A DNA stretch of 64,000 nucleotides from Mesorhizobium helmanticense (GTDB lineage Bacteria > Pseudomonadota > Alphaproteobacteria > Rhizobiales > Rhizobiaceae): NCBI RefSeq assembly GCF_003034915.1, contig NZ_PZJX01000057.1, positions 1 to 64,000 of the forward strand, read 5' to 3'. This document shows positions 26,702-35,745 of this stretch, piece by piece (position 1 is the stretch's first letter; each line of letters starts with the position of its first letter). A program made the position numbers and the translations under genes. The notes under the pieces were generated by a model, which searched no databases, was not told where the DNA came from, and was given only the letters and a program-made list of their open reading frames with translations.

Positions 26702-27606
26702 GCCCGGCCCCTTTGCGTCGGGTCGAGGATGTCGCGCAGCGCGTCACCGATCAGGTTGAAGGCCAGCGCCAGCGCCAGGATCGCAGCACCAGGGAAGAAC
26801 ACCAGCCAGGGCGCCGCCTGGAAATAGGTCTGGTTCTCGAAGATGATGTTGCCCCAGGACGCGGTCGGCGGCTGCACGCCGATGCCGAGATAGCTGAGCG
26901 TCGCTTCCAGCAGCACCGTGGTCGAAATGCCGAGCGTGCCCCACACGATGATCGTCGGCAAAAGATGCGGCAGGATATGGCGGAACAGGATGCGTGGCGC
27001 GCCGGCGCCGATGGTGCGCTCGGCGTCGATGAACTCGCGTTCCGACAGCGAACTGGTCTCGGTGTAGATGACGCGGGCGGTCTGCACCCAGTTCACCAAC
27101 GCGATCACCATGGCGACGATCCACAGGCTTGGCTCGAACACCGCCGCCAGGCAGATGGCAAGCAGCAGCGCCGGAAACGCCATCATCAGATCGGTGAAGC
27201 GCATCAGCACGCTGCCGATCCAGCCACGGAAATAGCCTGCCGTGACGCCAACCAGCGTACCGATCAAGAGCGCCACGCCGTTGGCGACAATGCCGATGAT
27301 CAGTGAGGTGCGCGCGCCGTAGAGGATGCGGGTCAGCAGGTCGCGGCCGAGCAGATCGGTCCCCAGCCAGAATTTGGCATCAGGCGGCAATGGCGCGCCT
27401 TCAAGTGTCAGCCCGTCGAACATCTGCTCGTTTGGATCATAGCCCGTGAGCCATGGTGCCAGGATGGCGCCAGCCAGGACGATGGCCACGATCACCAGGC
27501 CGAGCACTGCCAGACGACGTTTCAGCAGTTGCCGCCAGACACCGGCGCGTGGCCTGGCCGGCAGGCGGCCGGTTGCGGACAGATCAGGCGCGATGGGACT
27601 GGTCAT
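26698..27606 (-). CDS. Oligopeptide-type ABC transporter permease (DppC-like)
   Basis: A 302-residue permease with the DppC N-terminal helix followed by a periplasmic domain ending in FWLGTDLLGRDLLTRILYGAR, the family hallmark. An EAA-type loop (EFIDAERTIGAGAPRILFRHILP) and TLSYLGIGVQPPTASWG are also present. It overlaps the ANTAR regulator gene by 23 bases at its start, unusually much, which implies translational coupling to the regulator. It is the third gene of the operon. Confidence 0.9.
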   Translation of the reverse strand: MTSPIAPDLSATGRLPARPRAGVWRQLLKRRLAVLGLVIVAIVLAGAILAPWLTGYDPNEQMFDGLTLEGAPLPPDAKFWLGTDLLGRDLLTRILYGARTSLIIGIVANGVALLIGTLVGVTAGYFRGWIGSVLMRFTDLMMAFPALLLAICLAAVFEPSLWIVAMVIALVNWVQTARVIYTETSSLSEREFIDAERTIGAGAPRILFRHILPHLLPTIIVWGTLGISTTVLLEATLSYLGIGVQPPTASWGNIIFENQTYFQAAPWLVFFPGAAILALALAFNLIGDALRDILDPTQRGRA

Positions 27607-28186
27607 CGCCGCCTTCTTCTTCCGTCATCGCCACGATCCGGCGAGCAGCCTCCTCGACACTGATCTGCCAGCTCATCGCCAGCGACCGCAGCTGCGCGTA
27701 GGCGCGGCCGTCCCCGGCGCCTTTCGACAAGGCCTCGACCGCGCGCACGATGGTCTGACGCTCCGCGACGCGCAGGCGAAGCGACGATATTTCGCTTGCC
27801 TGCAGCTTGCGCGCCTCGAAACTCTGCCGCGCGATCAGAAGCGCGCTGTAGACACCGGCATTGCCGACCGGCTTCAGCAGCTGGGCGTCTGCCTGGTGCG
27901 AAAGCGCCCATTCGATACGGCCCGGCGCCTCGGAGCCGATCAGCGCCACCATCGGCATCGGCGCCTCGCCTGGCTTCCATGGAAATTGTTCATCGAAGCC
28001 GAGATCGGCATCGAAGAAGACGAAATCCGCGGCCAGGACCTCGGCCGGCAGTTCCGGCCAGCAGCCGACCGTCTCAAGCCCGATGGCCGACAATTGCCGC
28101 GTGATCGCCTGCACCGTCGGATGCGGACGATGCAGCACAAAGGCCCTGGCGCCGCCGAGATTCGGGATGCGTGGGACCTTGCTCAC
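27584..28186 (-). CDS. amiR: ANTAR-domain transcription antitermination regulator (AmiR-like)
   Basis: A 200-residue protein with a receiver-like N-terminal domain lacking most phosphorylation residues, then a coiled-coil stretch (residues about 115-150). The C-terminal ANTAR domain is YAQLRSLAMSWQISVEEAARRIVAMTEE at about 165-192. AmiR-type proteins bind hairpins in the leader RNA and prevent termination; their activity is controlled by the AmiC-like partner rather than by phosphorylation. It overlaps the amiC-like gene by 4 bases (ATGA). Target RNA is likely the leader at 29278-29431. Confidence 0.85.
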   Translation of the reverse strand: MSKVPRIPNLGGARAFVLHRPHPTVQAITRQLSAIGLETVGCWPELPAEVLAADFVFFDADLGFDEQFPWKPGEAPMPMVALIGSEAPGRIEWALSHQADAQLLKPVGNAGVYSALLIARQSFEARKLQASEISSLRLRVAERQTIVRAVEALSKGAGDGRAYAQLRSLAMSWQISVEEAARRIVAMTEEEGGDDQSHRA

Positions 28187-29277
28187 GACACCACTCTCAG
28201 GCGCGGGCGGCCGAATGTTTTTGCCGGATCGTAGCGTGACAGATAGGGGTCCGGCGCGACCTCATCCTCGCGACTGACGACCTCGAAAAACCCGTCCGCG
28301 ATCCGGCCGATGATGACCGGCAGCGTGGCGTGCTGGGAATGGGCGTCGATGGCTATCGGCCCGAGCCTGGTGGAAAAACGCTGCTCGGCGAAGACCTTCG
28401 AGAACTCCGCCGGACCGGCGTCGGGGTCTCGGGAGAGCACATCAGCCATCACTTGCACGGAAGCATAGGCGGAAGCCTCGAAGGACGAGGCGAAGGCCGC
28501 CGGGCGCGGGGCGAAATACGGCCCGACCGACAGATGTCCTTTGCCGGATTCACCAATCGCCGGCAGCTCGCCCTCGGTGAGGTTGCAAGAAATGACCGGG
28601 CAGGCTTCGGGGCTGAAGGCGACATCCTCAGCAGCCAGGTCGCGATAGGCCGCCAGGAAGGCGTAGGACGAGGTGCCGATCAGGTTGTTGAGGATGAAGT
28701 TCGGCCGCGTGGCGCGGATTTCAGCGATCAGGCGCGACACGTCGGTCTCGCCGATGCGCAGGTAGCGCTCGCCCAGCACCTTGCCACCGGCGTCCGCAAT
28801 CAGGTCGCGCGCCACGCGGTTCATCTCCCAGCCCCAGATATAGTTCGAACCAAGCAGGAAGCCGTTGGCGCCGAAGCGCGGCACGACATGCGCCATCAGC
28901 GGCACCAGATGCTGGTTGGGGCAAGCGTGCATGTAGACGACATGCTCGTTGGCCTCGAAGCCTTCATAGGGGCAGGCATACCAGAGCATGCCGCCCGCCT
29001 TTTCCAGCACGGGAATCGTCTCCTTGCGGCTCCAGGAGGTGACGCAGCCGACGACATGGCGGGCGCTGCTGGTCCGGAAAATGTCCTCGCACAGCGTCGC
29101 GTAGCGATCCGCATTGCTTTGCGGGTCGCGCTCGACCGGCACCAGTTCGATGCCTGAGCTGCGGTCGGCATTGATGTCGGCAATGGCGCGCATTGCACCC
29201 ATCCGGCAGGCATCCGACACGAGCTGATAGCTCCCCGAGCGAGAATACAGGATGCCGATCTCGATGCGCCGTTTCAA
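28183..29277 (-). CDS. amiC: AmiC-like amide-sensor/periplasmic-binding-fold protein
   Basis: A 364-residue type 1 periplasmic-binding-fold protein without a signal peptide, like cytoplasmic AmiC of Pseudomonas and FmdD-related proteins. The sequence IEIGILYSRSGSYQLVSDACRMGAM opens the family fold in pieces, and SNYIWGWEMNRVARDL, NNLIGTSSYAF and GPYFAPRPAAFASSF follow. The start is uncertain: TTG at 29277 gives an AmiC-like N-terminus with TGGGGAT 5-11 bases upstream. An in-frame ATG at 29406 would add 43 non-family residues across the leader. It probably sequesters AmiR until an amide binds. Confidence 0.83.
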   Translation of the reverse strand: MKRRIEIGILYSRSGSYQLVSDACRMGAMRAIADINADRSSGIELVPVERDPQSNADRYATLCEDIFRTSSARHVVGCVTSWSRKETIPVLEKAGGMLWYACPYEGFEANEHVVYMHACPNQHLVPLMAHVVPRFGANGFLLGSNYIWGWEMNRVARDLIADAGGKVLGERYLRIGETDVSRLIAEIRATRPNFILNNLIGTSSYAFLAAYRDLAAEDVAFSPEACPVISCNLTEGELPAIGESGKGHLSVGPYFAPRPAAFASSFEASAYASVQVMADVLSRDPDAGPAEFSKVFAEQRFSTRLGPIAIDAHSQHATLPVIIGRIADGFFEVVSREDEVAPDPYLSRYDPAKTFGRPRLRVVS

Positions 29278-29299
29278 ACAGATCCCCAAAATGACAATG

Positions 29300-29321
29300 C
29301 CCCGCAGCCAGCGCCGCAGGG
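29300..29321 (-). ncRNA. Leader hairpin upstream of amiC-like start
   Basis: In the minus-strand RNA this is an 8-base-pair stem with two G-U pairs and a six-base loop (CGCUGG), ending 22 bases before the TTG start. ANTAR targets are tandem hexaloop hairpins, but the loop lacks the usual A1 and G4, so the match is weak. No U-tract follows. Confidence 0.35.
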
Positions 29322-29374
29322 CGAGGCATACGAGGCATTTTTGCCGCCCGGCGACCAAGGCCGGTATTTTCCCA

Positions 29375-29419
29375 TTAGAGCGACGTACGTCCATTCGGAC
29401 GCACAAAAAAACACTCTAA
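29375..29419 (-). ncRNA. Structured leader element of the amide operon
   Basis: UUAGAGUG (complement of 29412-29419) can pair with CGCUCUAA (complement of 29375-29382) over 8 bases. It encloses a smaller CGUCC-GAAU-GGACG hairpin (complement of 29388-29401) and a U7 stretch. Together with the hairpin at 29300 it makes the leader strongly structured, as expected for an antitermination-controlled operon. Structure is read by eye. Confidence 0.4.
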
Positions 29420-29437
29420 CACTTTCATCCACGCATC

Positions 29438-29465
29438 AGCGTATTCGGTACGGCGGGTCAGTCAA
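29438..29465 (-). promoter_or_regulatory. Candidate promoter of the amide operon
   Basis: On the minus strand TTGACT (29460-29465) and TACGCT (29438-29443) are 16 bases apart, giving a start near 29431 and a leader of about 155 bases before the amiC-like gene. The whole 29278-29591 stretch holds no gene that I can support; apart from this promoter and the leader structures, nothing else was seen. Confidence 0.45.
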
Positions 29466-29591
29466 GCGGGAAAATGGCGAACCTGCCTGCGCAAGGCATG
29501 CGGTAGGCGTGTGCCTGGATCACACGCGATCTCGCTCAAACGCCGCCTGACGTCTAGAGCCGCTCATCGTTTCACGGAAATGCAGAACTGC

Positions 29592-30725
29592 TCAGGCGCG
29601 TAACCTGACCCCTTCCGGATCGAAGAACGGCATCAGCGCCACGACCGCACGTGTCGGCTTGCTGTCGATGTCGATGCTGAGTTCGGTACCAATGGCCGTG
29701 AAAGGCAATCGCAGATGCGCGGTCGCCAGCACCTTGCCGAGGGAATAGCCGTGGTCGCTGTAGGTGACGACGCCGGCATCCTCGCCTCTGGCCAGAACCC
29801 GCGCATTGGTTGCGGCAGGCATGTCGCCGTCGAGGATCAGCCCGGTCCAGCGTTCGTCGACGCCTTTGTCGCGCACTTTCAGCAGCGCTTCGCGGCCGAC
29901 GAAATCGCCCTTGTCGAATTTGATCCAGCGGTCGAGCCCGACATGGAACGGCGTGCGCGTCTCGTCCATGTCGATGCCGTGCGCGGGATAGGCCTTTTCC
30001 AGGCCAAGCGTGAACATCGCCAAGACACCGTAGGGTTTCAGGCCGAAATCCGCCCCCGTCCGCATCAGCGCGTCCCAGACGGAGGTCGCCTCGTCGGCCG
30101 GCACGAACAACTCGAAGCCGAGCTCGCCGGTCACGCCGGTGCGCGAAATCAGCACCTTCGTCTCGCCGACGCGCCCCGACGCAAAAGACCAGCGCTTGAT
30201 GCCGTCCAGATCGGCATCAGAGACCAGCGCCTTCAACAATTCGCGCGAGCGCGGTCCCTGTATGGTCGGGAAGGCGATGGCCGCCGTGATGTCGGTGACA
30301 TAGGCCTTCCGGCCCTGGGCATGATGCAACAGCCAGGGCAGCATTTTGAGGCGGTTGACTGAGCCGGTCACCAGCATGAAATGCTCCGGCCCGAGCCTGA
30401 ACACGGTGAGGTCGTCCATGATGCCGCCGTCCTCGCGGCAGATGGTGGAATAGCGCACCTGGGCGGGTTTCATCGCCGCGGCATTGTTGACGATGACATG
30501 GTTGACCAGCGCTTCGGCCTCCGGACCCTTGATGTCCATCTTGCCCATGGTGCTGAGGTCCTGGACACCGACATTTTCGCGGGTGTTCAGGTGCTCGTCG
30601 GCAATGCCGGAATAGTACTTGGCCGAAATGAAATCGCCGCCGACCCGGCCCATGATCGCGCCCAGCCCGACGATGCTGTTGTAGAAAGGGGATCGCCGTT
30701 CGGCCAAGAAAGTCTCCATCTTCAT
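29592..30725 (-). CDS. GcvT-like aminomethyltransferase family protein
   Basis: A 377-residue protein of the GcvT/dimethylglycine-dehydrogenase folate-binding family. Features are the N-terminal barrel (VQDLSTMGKMDIKGPEAEALV), TGSVNRLKMLPWL, SRTGVTGELGFELFVP and a C-terminal GcvT-like barrel (FVGREALLKV). It probably handles a one-carbon unit from an N-methyl compound onto tetrahydrofolate, possibly sarcosine or dimethylglycine-like, derived from the upstream hydantoinase reaction. It is the last gene of the hydantoinase operon. The start is unclear because a 9-bp hairpin ends 5 bases before this ATG, leaving no space for a ribosome site. Confidence 0.83.
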   Translation of the reverse strand: MKMETFLAERRSPFYNSIVGLGAIMGRVGGDFISAKYYSGIADEHLNTRENVGVQDLSTMGKMDIKGPEAEALVNHVIVNNAAAMKPAQVRYSTICREDGGIMDDLTVFRLGPEHFMLVTGSVNRLKMLPWLLHHAQGRKAYVTDITAAIAFPTIQGPRSRELLKALVSDADLDGIKRWSFASGRVGETKVLISRTGVTGELGFELFVPADEATSVWDALMRTGADFGLKPYGVLAMFTLGLEKAYPAHGIDMDETRTPFHVGLDRWIKFDKGDFVGREALLKVRDKGVDERWTGLILDGDMPAATNARVLARGEDAGVVTYSDHGYSLGKVLATAHLRLPFTAIGTELSIDIDSKPTRAVVALMPFFDPEGVRLRA

Positions 30726-30730
30726 GAAAA

Positions 30731-30754
30731 CGGCAGCGCCGGACAGCGCTGCCG
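30731..30754 (-). terminator. Hairpin with short U-tract between binding protein and GcvT-like gene
   Basis: CGGCAGCGC and GCGCTGCCG form a 9-base-pair perfect stem with a six-base loop. In the minus-strand RNA the stem is followed by UUUUC, so it is a plausible partial intrinsic terminator after the binding-protein stop (30774). It ends 5 bases before the next start codon. Confidence 0.7.
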
Positions 30755-30773
30755 AAGGCGTTAGCTGTCGGTC

Positions 30774-31550
30774 TCAGCTGCCGTAGACGTCGAACGAGAA
30801 ATATTTGTCGTTGATTTCCTTGTACTTTCCATTGGCCCGCAGCGCGTCGATCGCGGCGTTGAGCTTGTCGGTCAACTCCTTGTTGCCCTTCTGCAGCGCG
30901 ATGCCGACGCCGGGGCCGTGGATGGCCGGATCGGCAGTCAAGGTGCCGAGCAGCTTGCAGCAGGCGCCGTCGGGCTTCTTCAGCCATTCGGTGAGAATGA
31001 TCGAGCCGTCCATCACAGCGTCGAGGCGTCCGTTGACCATGTCGGCGCGGGCATCGTCGCCGGTCGGATAGGCCTTGACGGTCGAGCCGCTGTATTTCTG
31101 CTCGGCGAAATTCTGGTGGATCGTCGCACTTTGCACGCCCAGCGTCTTGCCTTTCAGATCCTCGGGCGACGTGCCCGATAGCGTCGAATCCTTCGGCACG
31201 GCGATGGCCGGCGGCGTCTGGTAGTATTTGTGGGTGAAGTCGACCTTCTCGGCGCGTTCCGGCGTGATGGTGATGTTGATGATGGCGTCGAACTTGCCGG
31301 CCTGAAGTGCCGGGATCGAGCCGTCGAAATCCTGCACGACGAATTCGCATTCGGTCTTCATCTCGGCGCACAGCGCCTTGCCGAGATCGATGTCGAAGCC
31401 GCCCAGCGTGCCGTCGGCATTGGCATAGTTGAAGGGTGGATAGGCGCCCTCGGTGCCGAGCTTGAGTTTCTTGTCCTGGGCAGAGGCAGCACCCGTAGCG
31501 AGCGCCAGAGCGAGCGAAGCGGCAAGCACGAAACGACCTAAAAGACGCAT
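30774..31550 (-). CDS. Amino-acid ABC transporter substrate-binding protein, family 3 (orphan)
   Basis: A 258-residue family 3 periplasmic binding protein with a Sec signal (MRLLGRFVLAASLALALATG, cleavage near ASA at 21-23). It has the family's LKLGTEGAYPPFNY and GGFDIDLGKALCAEM, and CEFVVQDFDGSIPALQAGKFDAII. The start at 31550 is set by the signal; the extension to 31634 is rejected. No permease or ATPase gene of the amino-acid type adjoins it, so it either uses a transporter elsewhere or has a sensing role. It lies between the hydantoinase B gene and the GcvT-like gene. Confidence 0.87.
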   Translation of the reverse strand: MRLLGRFVLAASLALALATGAASAQDKKLKLGTEGAYPPFNYANADGTLGGFDIDLGKALCAEMKTECEFVVQDFDGSIPALQAGKFDAIINITITPERAEKVDFTHKYYQTPPAIAVPKDSTLSGTSPEDLKGKTLGVQSATIHQNFAEQKYSGSTVKAYPTGDDARADMVNGRLDAVMDGSIILTEWLKKPDGACCKLLGTLTADPAIHGPGVGIALQKGNKELTDKLNAAIDALRANGKYKEINDKYFSFDVYGS

Positions 31551-31669
31551 GATCCAGATCTCCGTTGAGAGCCCAAGTCTACGGGCTTTTATGCCCCCGG
31601 CGGAGACGGAAACGACACGGGCTGCGGCGATCACGGCGGATCGAAGGCTCTGCTGAAGCGGCTCGCGAG

Positions 31670-33424
31670 TTAGCCGGCACGCGCCCTTGTCGTGGCTGGG
31701 CGGTCGATCGCCAACCCATCTGGCGAGAGGACGACACCGAATTTCTCGGCGGCATCCTCGGGCGTGTAATAGCCCAAGGCGACATCCTTCAGCACCAGAC
31801 CAGCGTCGCGCAGTAACGGATCGCCATAGCCGCCACCGCCAGGCGTACCGACACGCACGCGGTCGCCGGCCTTCAGCGGGATATCCTGCTCCTTGGAGAG
31901 GTGCGGCGGCACATGCGCCTCGCCATTGCGGAACACGGTCACCGTGTTGACCGCGCCATCCTTGCCGCCGAGCGCGCCTTGCGGGCCGAAACGACCGTGG
32001 TCCATAACGAAGGAGGCGCGGGCGTCGCCGCGCAGGATCTCGACCTCGTAGGCGAGGCCAAAGCCGCCGCGATGCTTGCCAGCGCCGCCCGAGCCCTCGC
32101 GCAAGGCATAGTGGCGATAGAGCACAGGAAAGGCCTGTTCCATGATCTCGACCGGCGGCGATTTGGAAATGCCGATGGTCGAGCAGCCATTGGTGAGGCC
32201 GTCATGGCCGGCATTGCCGCCATAGCCGCCGCCGGAGATCTGGTACATGACATAGTCGCGGCCGCGCGCCGGGTCGTTGCCGCCGAGCGCGAAATTGCCG
32301 CTGGAGCCGGCGGGTGCTGCCGTCACCCTGTCCGGCAGCGCCTGCACCATGGCCGCGAACACCGCCTCGGCGATGCGCTGCGACACCTCCGCCGCGCAGC
32401 CCGACACCGGGCGCGGATATCTGGCGTCGAGGAAAGTGCCTTCGGGACGCTTGACGTGAAGCGGCTCGAAGGCGCCGGCGCTGATCGGCACGTCCGGGAA
32501 AATATGGCGCATGGCGAGATAGACCGACGACAAGGTGGTCGCCAGCACGCTGTTCATCGGCCCGGCGCAAGGCTTGGACGAGCCGGAAAAATCGAAGCTC
32601 AGCGTGTCGCCCTTTTTCTCGACGGCGAGCGCGATGGTCAGCGGCTCGTTCACCACCCCATCGGAATCGACAAAGGCTTTGGACCTGTAGGTGCCGTCGG
32701 GAATGGCCGATATGTTGGCGCGCATCTGCTCGGCGGCGCGGCGGCGCAGTTCGGCGATCGCCTCGACAACAGTTTCGTCACCGTAACGATCCAGGATCCC
32801 ATTGAGCCTATCCTGGCCGATCAGCAAGGCGGCCGCCTGCGCCCTGATGTCGCCGATACGCTGGTCGGCAACGCGAATGTTGGAGCAGATGATGGCGTAG
32901 ATCTCCGGATCGAGCACGCCCTTCTTGAACAGTTTGACGGGCGGCAGCCGCAGCCCTTCCTGCTCGACCGCGGTCGCGGAAGCCGAGAAGCCGCCGGGTA
33001 CCGAACCGCCAATGTCGGGCCAATGGCCGGTGTTCGACAGCCAGCAGAAAATCTTGCCACCCCTGTAGACCGGCATGGCGAAGCGCACGTCCATCAGATG
33101 GGTGCCGCCGAGATAGGGGTCGTTGACGATGTAAATGTCGCCGGGCTCCGGCGGCAGGCAGCGGCCGTCGGCGATCATCTCGATCACTGTCCTGGTCGAA
33201 TATTGCATGACGCCGACGAACACCGGCAGGCCCTGGCTGCCCTGCGCGATCAGCGAGCCGTCGACCGCCGAATAGATGCCGTCGGAGCGGTCGTTGGCCT
33301 CGGCGATGACCGGCGAGAAGGCGGCGCGCGAGAAGGTCAGATCCATCTCGTCGCAGACCTGCTGCAGGGCTGCCTGAAGCACCGAAAGCGTGATGGCGTC
33401 GAGCTTTGCCCTGGATGCTGGCAT
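31670..33424 (-). CDS. hyuB: Hydantoinase B/oxoprolinase family protein
   Basis: A 584-residue HyuB subunit (N-methylhydantoinase B type). Motifs are FSPVIAEANDRSDGIYS, GDIYIVNDPYLGGTHLMD, SNTGHWPDIGGSVPGG and the C-terminal GGGGYGDPLLRD. With the A subunit, start 3 bases from that stop, it forms an ATP-dependent ring-opening enzyme for hydantoins or 5-oxoproline. It is the second gene of the operon, followed 119 bases later by a family 3 binding protein. Substrate within the family cannot be told from sequence. Confidence 0.9.
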   Translation of the reverse strand: MPASRAKLDAITLSVLQAALQQVCDEMDLTFSRAAFSPVIAEANDRSDGIYSAVDGSLIAQGSQGLPVFVGVMQYSTRTVIEMIADGRCLPPEPGDIYIVNDPYLGGTHLMDVRFAMPVYRGGKIFCWLSNTGHWPDIGGSVPGGFSASATAVEQEGLRLPPVKLFKKGVLDPEIYAIICSNIRVADQRIGDIRAQAAALLIGQDRLNGILDRYGDETVVEAIAELRRRAAEQMRANISAIPDGTYRSKAFVDSDGVVNEPLTIALAVEKKGDTLSFDFSGSSKPCAGPMNSVLATTLSSVYLAMRHIFPDVPISAGAFEPLHVKRPEGTFLDARYPRPVSGCAAEVSQRIAEAVFAAMVQALPDRVTAAPAGSSGNFALGGNDPARGRDYVMYQISGGGYGGNAGHDGLTNGCSTIGISKSPPVEIMEQAFPVLYRHYALREGSGGAGKHRGGFGLAYEVEILRGDARASFVMDHGRFGPQGALGGKDGAVNTVTVFRNGEAHVPPHLSKEQDIPLKAGDRVRVGTPGGGGYGDPLLRDAGLVLKDVALGYYTPEDAAEKFGVVLSPDGLAIDRPATTRARAG

Positions 33425-33426
33425 TG

Positions 33427-35511
33427 TCAGGCCTCGCCAATGTCGATGATGATGTTGCCGTCGGCGTCCGAACGCGCCCGGTCGCCGGGCTCGAGCACGG
33501 TGGTGGCGTCCATCTGTTCGAGAATCGCCGGGCCTTCGATGATGGCATCGAGCGGCAGTTTTTCCCTGATATAGACCGGCGTATCATGCCACGTGCCGGC
33601 ATACCAGACCGGGCGGGTCTCGCGTCGTGCCTCATCGAGCGTCTTGGCGCGCCCGGCGGGGTCGATCAGGCGCGACAGATCGATCGCGGGCCGCACACCC
33701 GTCACCGAGGTGTTGAGATTGACCAGATTGGCGCGAATCTCCGGCAGCTCGACCTTGAAGCGGGCGAAATATGCCATTTCGAACAGCTGCTGCAATTCGT
33801 GCCGGGTCACCGAGGACGACGGCAGCGGCACGTTGATGATGTGGGTCTGGCCGACGAACTGCATGTCGGCGGAATGGGTGACGCGGATCGTCTCCGGCTT
33901 CACCGCTTCCTTGCCGATCAGCTCTTCGCCTTCGTTTCGGTGCCGTTCCAATACAGAATGAAGCTGAGTTTCATCGAGCCCCGCCACAGGCTGATTGACG
34001 GTGTTGACGAAGTCGTGCCGAAGATCGGCAACGACACAGCCAAGCGCGTTGGTGATGCCGGGCCGCGCCGGCACCAGCACTTTGGGCAGGCCGAGCTCGC
34101 GCGCCAGAGCGGTCGCATGCAGCGGCCCGGCGCCGCCGAAGGCGAACAGGGCGAAATCGCGCGGGTCGTGGCCACGCGACACCGAGACCATGCGAATGGC
34201 GCCGGCCATCTTCATATTGCCGAGCCGCAGCACCGCGCCGGCCGCCTCGACGCCGGACAGACCGGTCGGCTTGCCAATGCTGTTCTCGAAAATGCCGGTG
34301 ACGCGCTCGACGGTAACCGGATTTTCGACCGCCAGCAGCTTCTTCGGCGCCAGCCGCCCCAGGACCAGATTGGCGTCGGTGATGGTCGGCTCGCTGCCGC
34401 CGCGTCCGTAGCAGATCGGGCCGGGATTGGCGCCCGCACTTTCCGGGCCGATCTGGATCAGGCCGGCCGCATCGACGCGGGCGATCGAGCCACCGCCGGC
34501 GCCGACGGTGTGCACCGCCACCATCGGCACATGGATGGGCATGGCATATTCGATCTCGATCTCGTTCGACACGGCGGGCTCGGCATTGCGTATCAGCGCC
34601 ACGTCGGTTGAGGTGCCGCCCATGTCGTACGTGACGAGGTTTTCGAAGCCGGCGCGTTTTCCCGTATAGGCGGCTGCGATGACGCCGGAGGCCGGGCCTG
34701 ACATGACGGTCTTGGCCGATTCACGTGTGACGAAGCGGGCCGAGATCATGCCGCCATTGCCGTTCATGATCAGGAAGTCGCGGGCATAGCCCTTGGCCGC
34801 CAGCTCCTTGCGCAGCCTTTCGACATAGCGTTCGAGGATCGGCTGCACCGAGGCGTTGACCGAAGCCGTCACCCCGCGCTCGAATTCGCGCGCTTCCGAC
34901 AGCAGTGCATGGCCCGTCGTGATGTAGCCGTTCGGCCAGAGTTCGGCGGCGATTTCGGCGGCGCGCCGCTCATGCGCGGGGTTGGCGTAGGAGTGCAGGA
35001 AATGGATGACGAGGGATTCGCAGCCGGCGGCGACCAACTGTGAAACCGCCGCGCGCATTCCGGCTTCGTCGAGCGGGGTGCGGATTGCGCCCGAGGCCTC
35101 GACCCGCTCCGACACTTCGAGCCGCAAATTGCGTGGAATGACCGGCACGAACGTGCCCGTCATGCCATAGGGCTGCGGCCGGGTCCGCCGGCCAAGCTCG
35201 ATCACGTCGCGAAAGCCGCGCGTGGTGATCATGCCGGTCCTGGCCAGCCGGCGTTCGAGCACGGCATTGGTGGTGGTGGTCGTGCCATGCACGATGAGGT
35301 CGATGCGGTCGATGGGAAAGCCGGTGACACCGAGGGCCGAAACGACGCCGAAGGCCTGGTTGTCGACCGTGGTCGGGGTCTTGGCGATATGCACCCTGCC
35401 GCCATCCCGGCCGTCGATCAGAAGCAGGTCGGTGAAGGTTCCACCGACATCGATGCCGGCGACGACGCTGCCCAGGGAATCCAGCGCCCGCGCTGAAAAA
35501 TTCTCTTTCAT
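33427..35511 (-). CDS. hyuA: Hydantoinase A/oxoprolinase family protein
   Basis: A 694-residue HyuA subunit with an actin-like ATPase N-terminus: VAGIDVGGTFTDLLLIDG near residue 17. It also has IVHGTTTTTNAVLER, SGPASGVIAAAYTGKRAGFENLVTYDMGGTSTDVAL at about 275 and the C-terminal PGDRARSDADGNIII. The family phosphorylates or activates the ring with ATP for hydrolysis by the B subunit. It begins the minus-strand operon and is divergent from the ferredoxin-NADP reductase gene; the ribosome site is weak. A GTATAC-containing stretch in the 234-base divergent region is the only possible regulatory element noted. Confidence 0.9.
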   Translation of the reverse strand: MKENFSARALDSLGSVVAGIDVGGTFTDLLLIDGRDGGRVHIAKTPTTVDNQAFGVVSALGVTGFPIDRIDLIVHGTTTTTNAVLERRLARTGMITTRGFRDVIELGRRTRPQPYGMTGTFVPVIPRNLRLEVSERVEASGAIRTPLDEAGMRAAVSQLVAAGCESLVIHFLHSYANPAHERRAAEIAAELWPNGYITTGHALLSEAREFERGVTASVNASVQPILERYVERLRKELAAKGYARDFLIMNGNGGMISARFVTRESAKTVMSGPASGVIAAAYTGKRAGFENLVTYDMGGTSTDVALIRNAEPAVSNEIEIEYAMPIHVPMVAVHTVGAGGGSIARVDAAGLIQIGPESAGANPGPICYGRGGSEPTITDANLVLGRLAPKKLLAVENPVTVERVTGIFENSIGKPTGLSGVEAAGAVLRLGNMKMAGAIRMVSVSRGHDPRDFALFAFGGAGPLHATALARELGLPKVLVPARPGITNALGCVVADLRHDFVNTVNQPVAGLDETQLHSVLERHRNEGEELIGKEAVKPETIRVTHSADMQFVGQTHIINVPLPSSSVTRHELQQLFEMAYFARFKVELPEIRANLVNLNTSVTGVRPAIDLSRLIDPAGRAKTLDEARRETRPVWYAGTWHDTPVYIREKLPLDAIIEGPAILEQMDATTVLEPGDRARSDADGNIIIDIGEA

Positions 35512-35745
35512 TGTCGAAACCCGAAATGCCCGGACTATGGATATGTCTTAGTTTGGAAAGCTGTTTTACAGCGGTCTCTTGACGCAAATATCATTTGTAT
35601 ACTAATAAATTCCGGACACAAGAGCTTACCGCTTCGGAGTGTGCCGCCGCACGCTGGAACCTGACCGGTTCGGGCGCGCAGGAGAAGGTTTGGCCCCCGC
35701 GGACCTGAAGATTGGGTCTGAAGTTGGGCCAGAAGGTTAGGTTTG

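Noticed and set aside
29405-29411. Seven-U stretch in the amide leader as an intrinsic terminator
   Set aside because: No stem precedes it in the minus-strand RNA; it lies inside the long-range stem instead.
31901-33574. Long plus-strand open frame opposite hyuB
   Set aside because: Antisense shadow; no ribosome site or domain, while the other strand encodes a complete HyuB.
35580-35620. GTATAC-containing stretch upstream of hyuA as a GntR operator
   Set aside because: Only one half-site of a GntR-type palindrome is recognisable; too weak to annotate.
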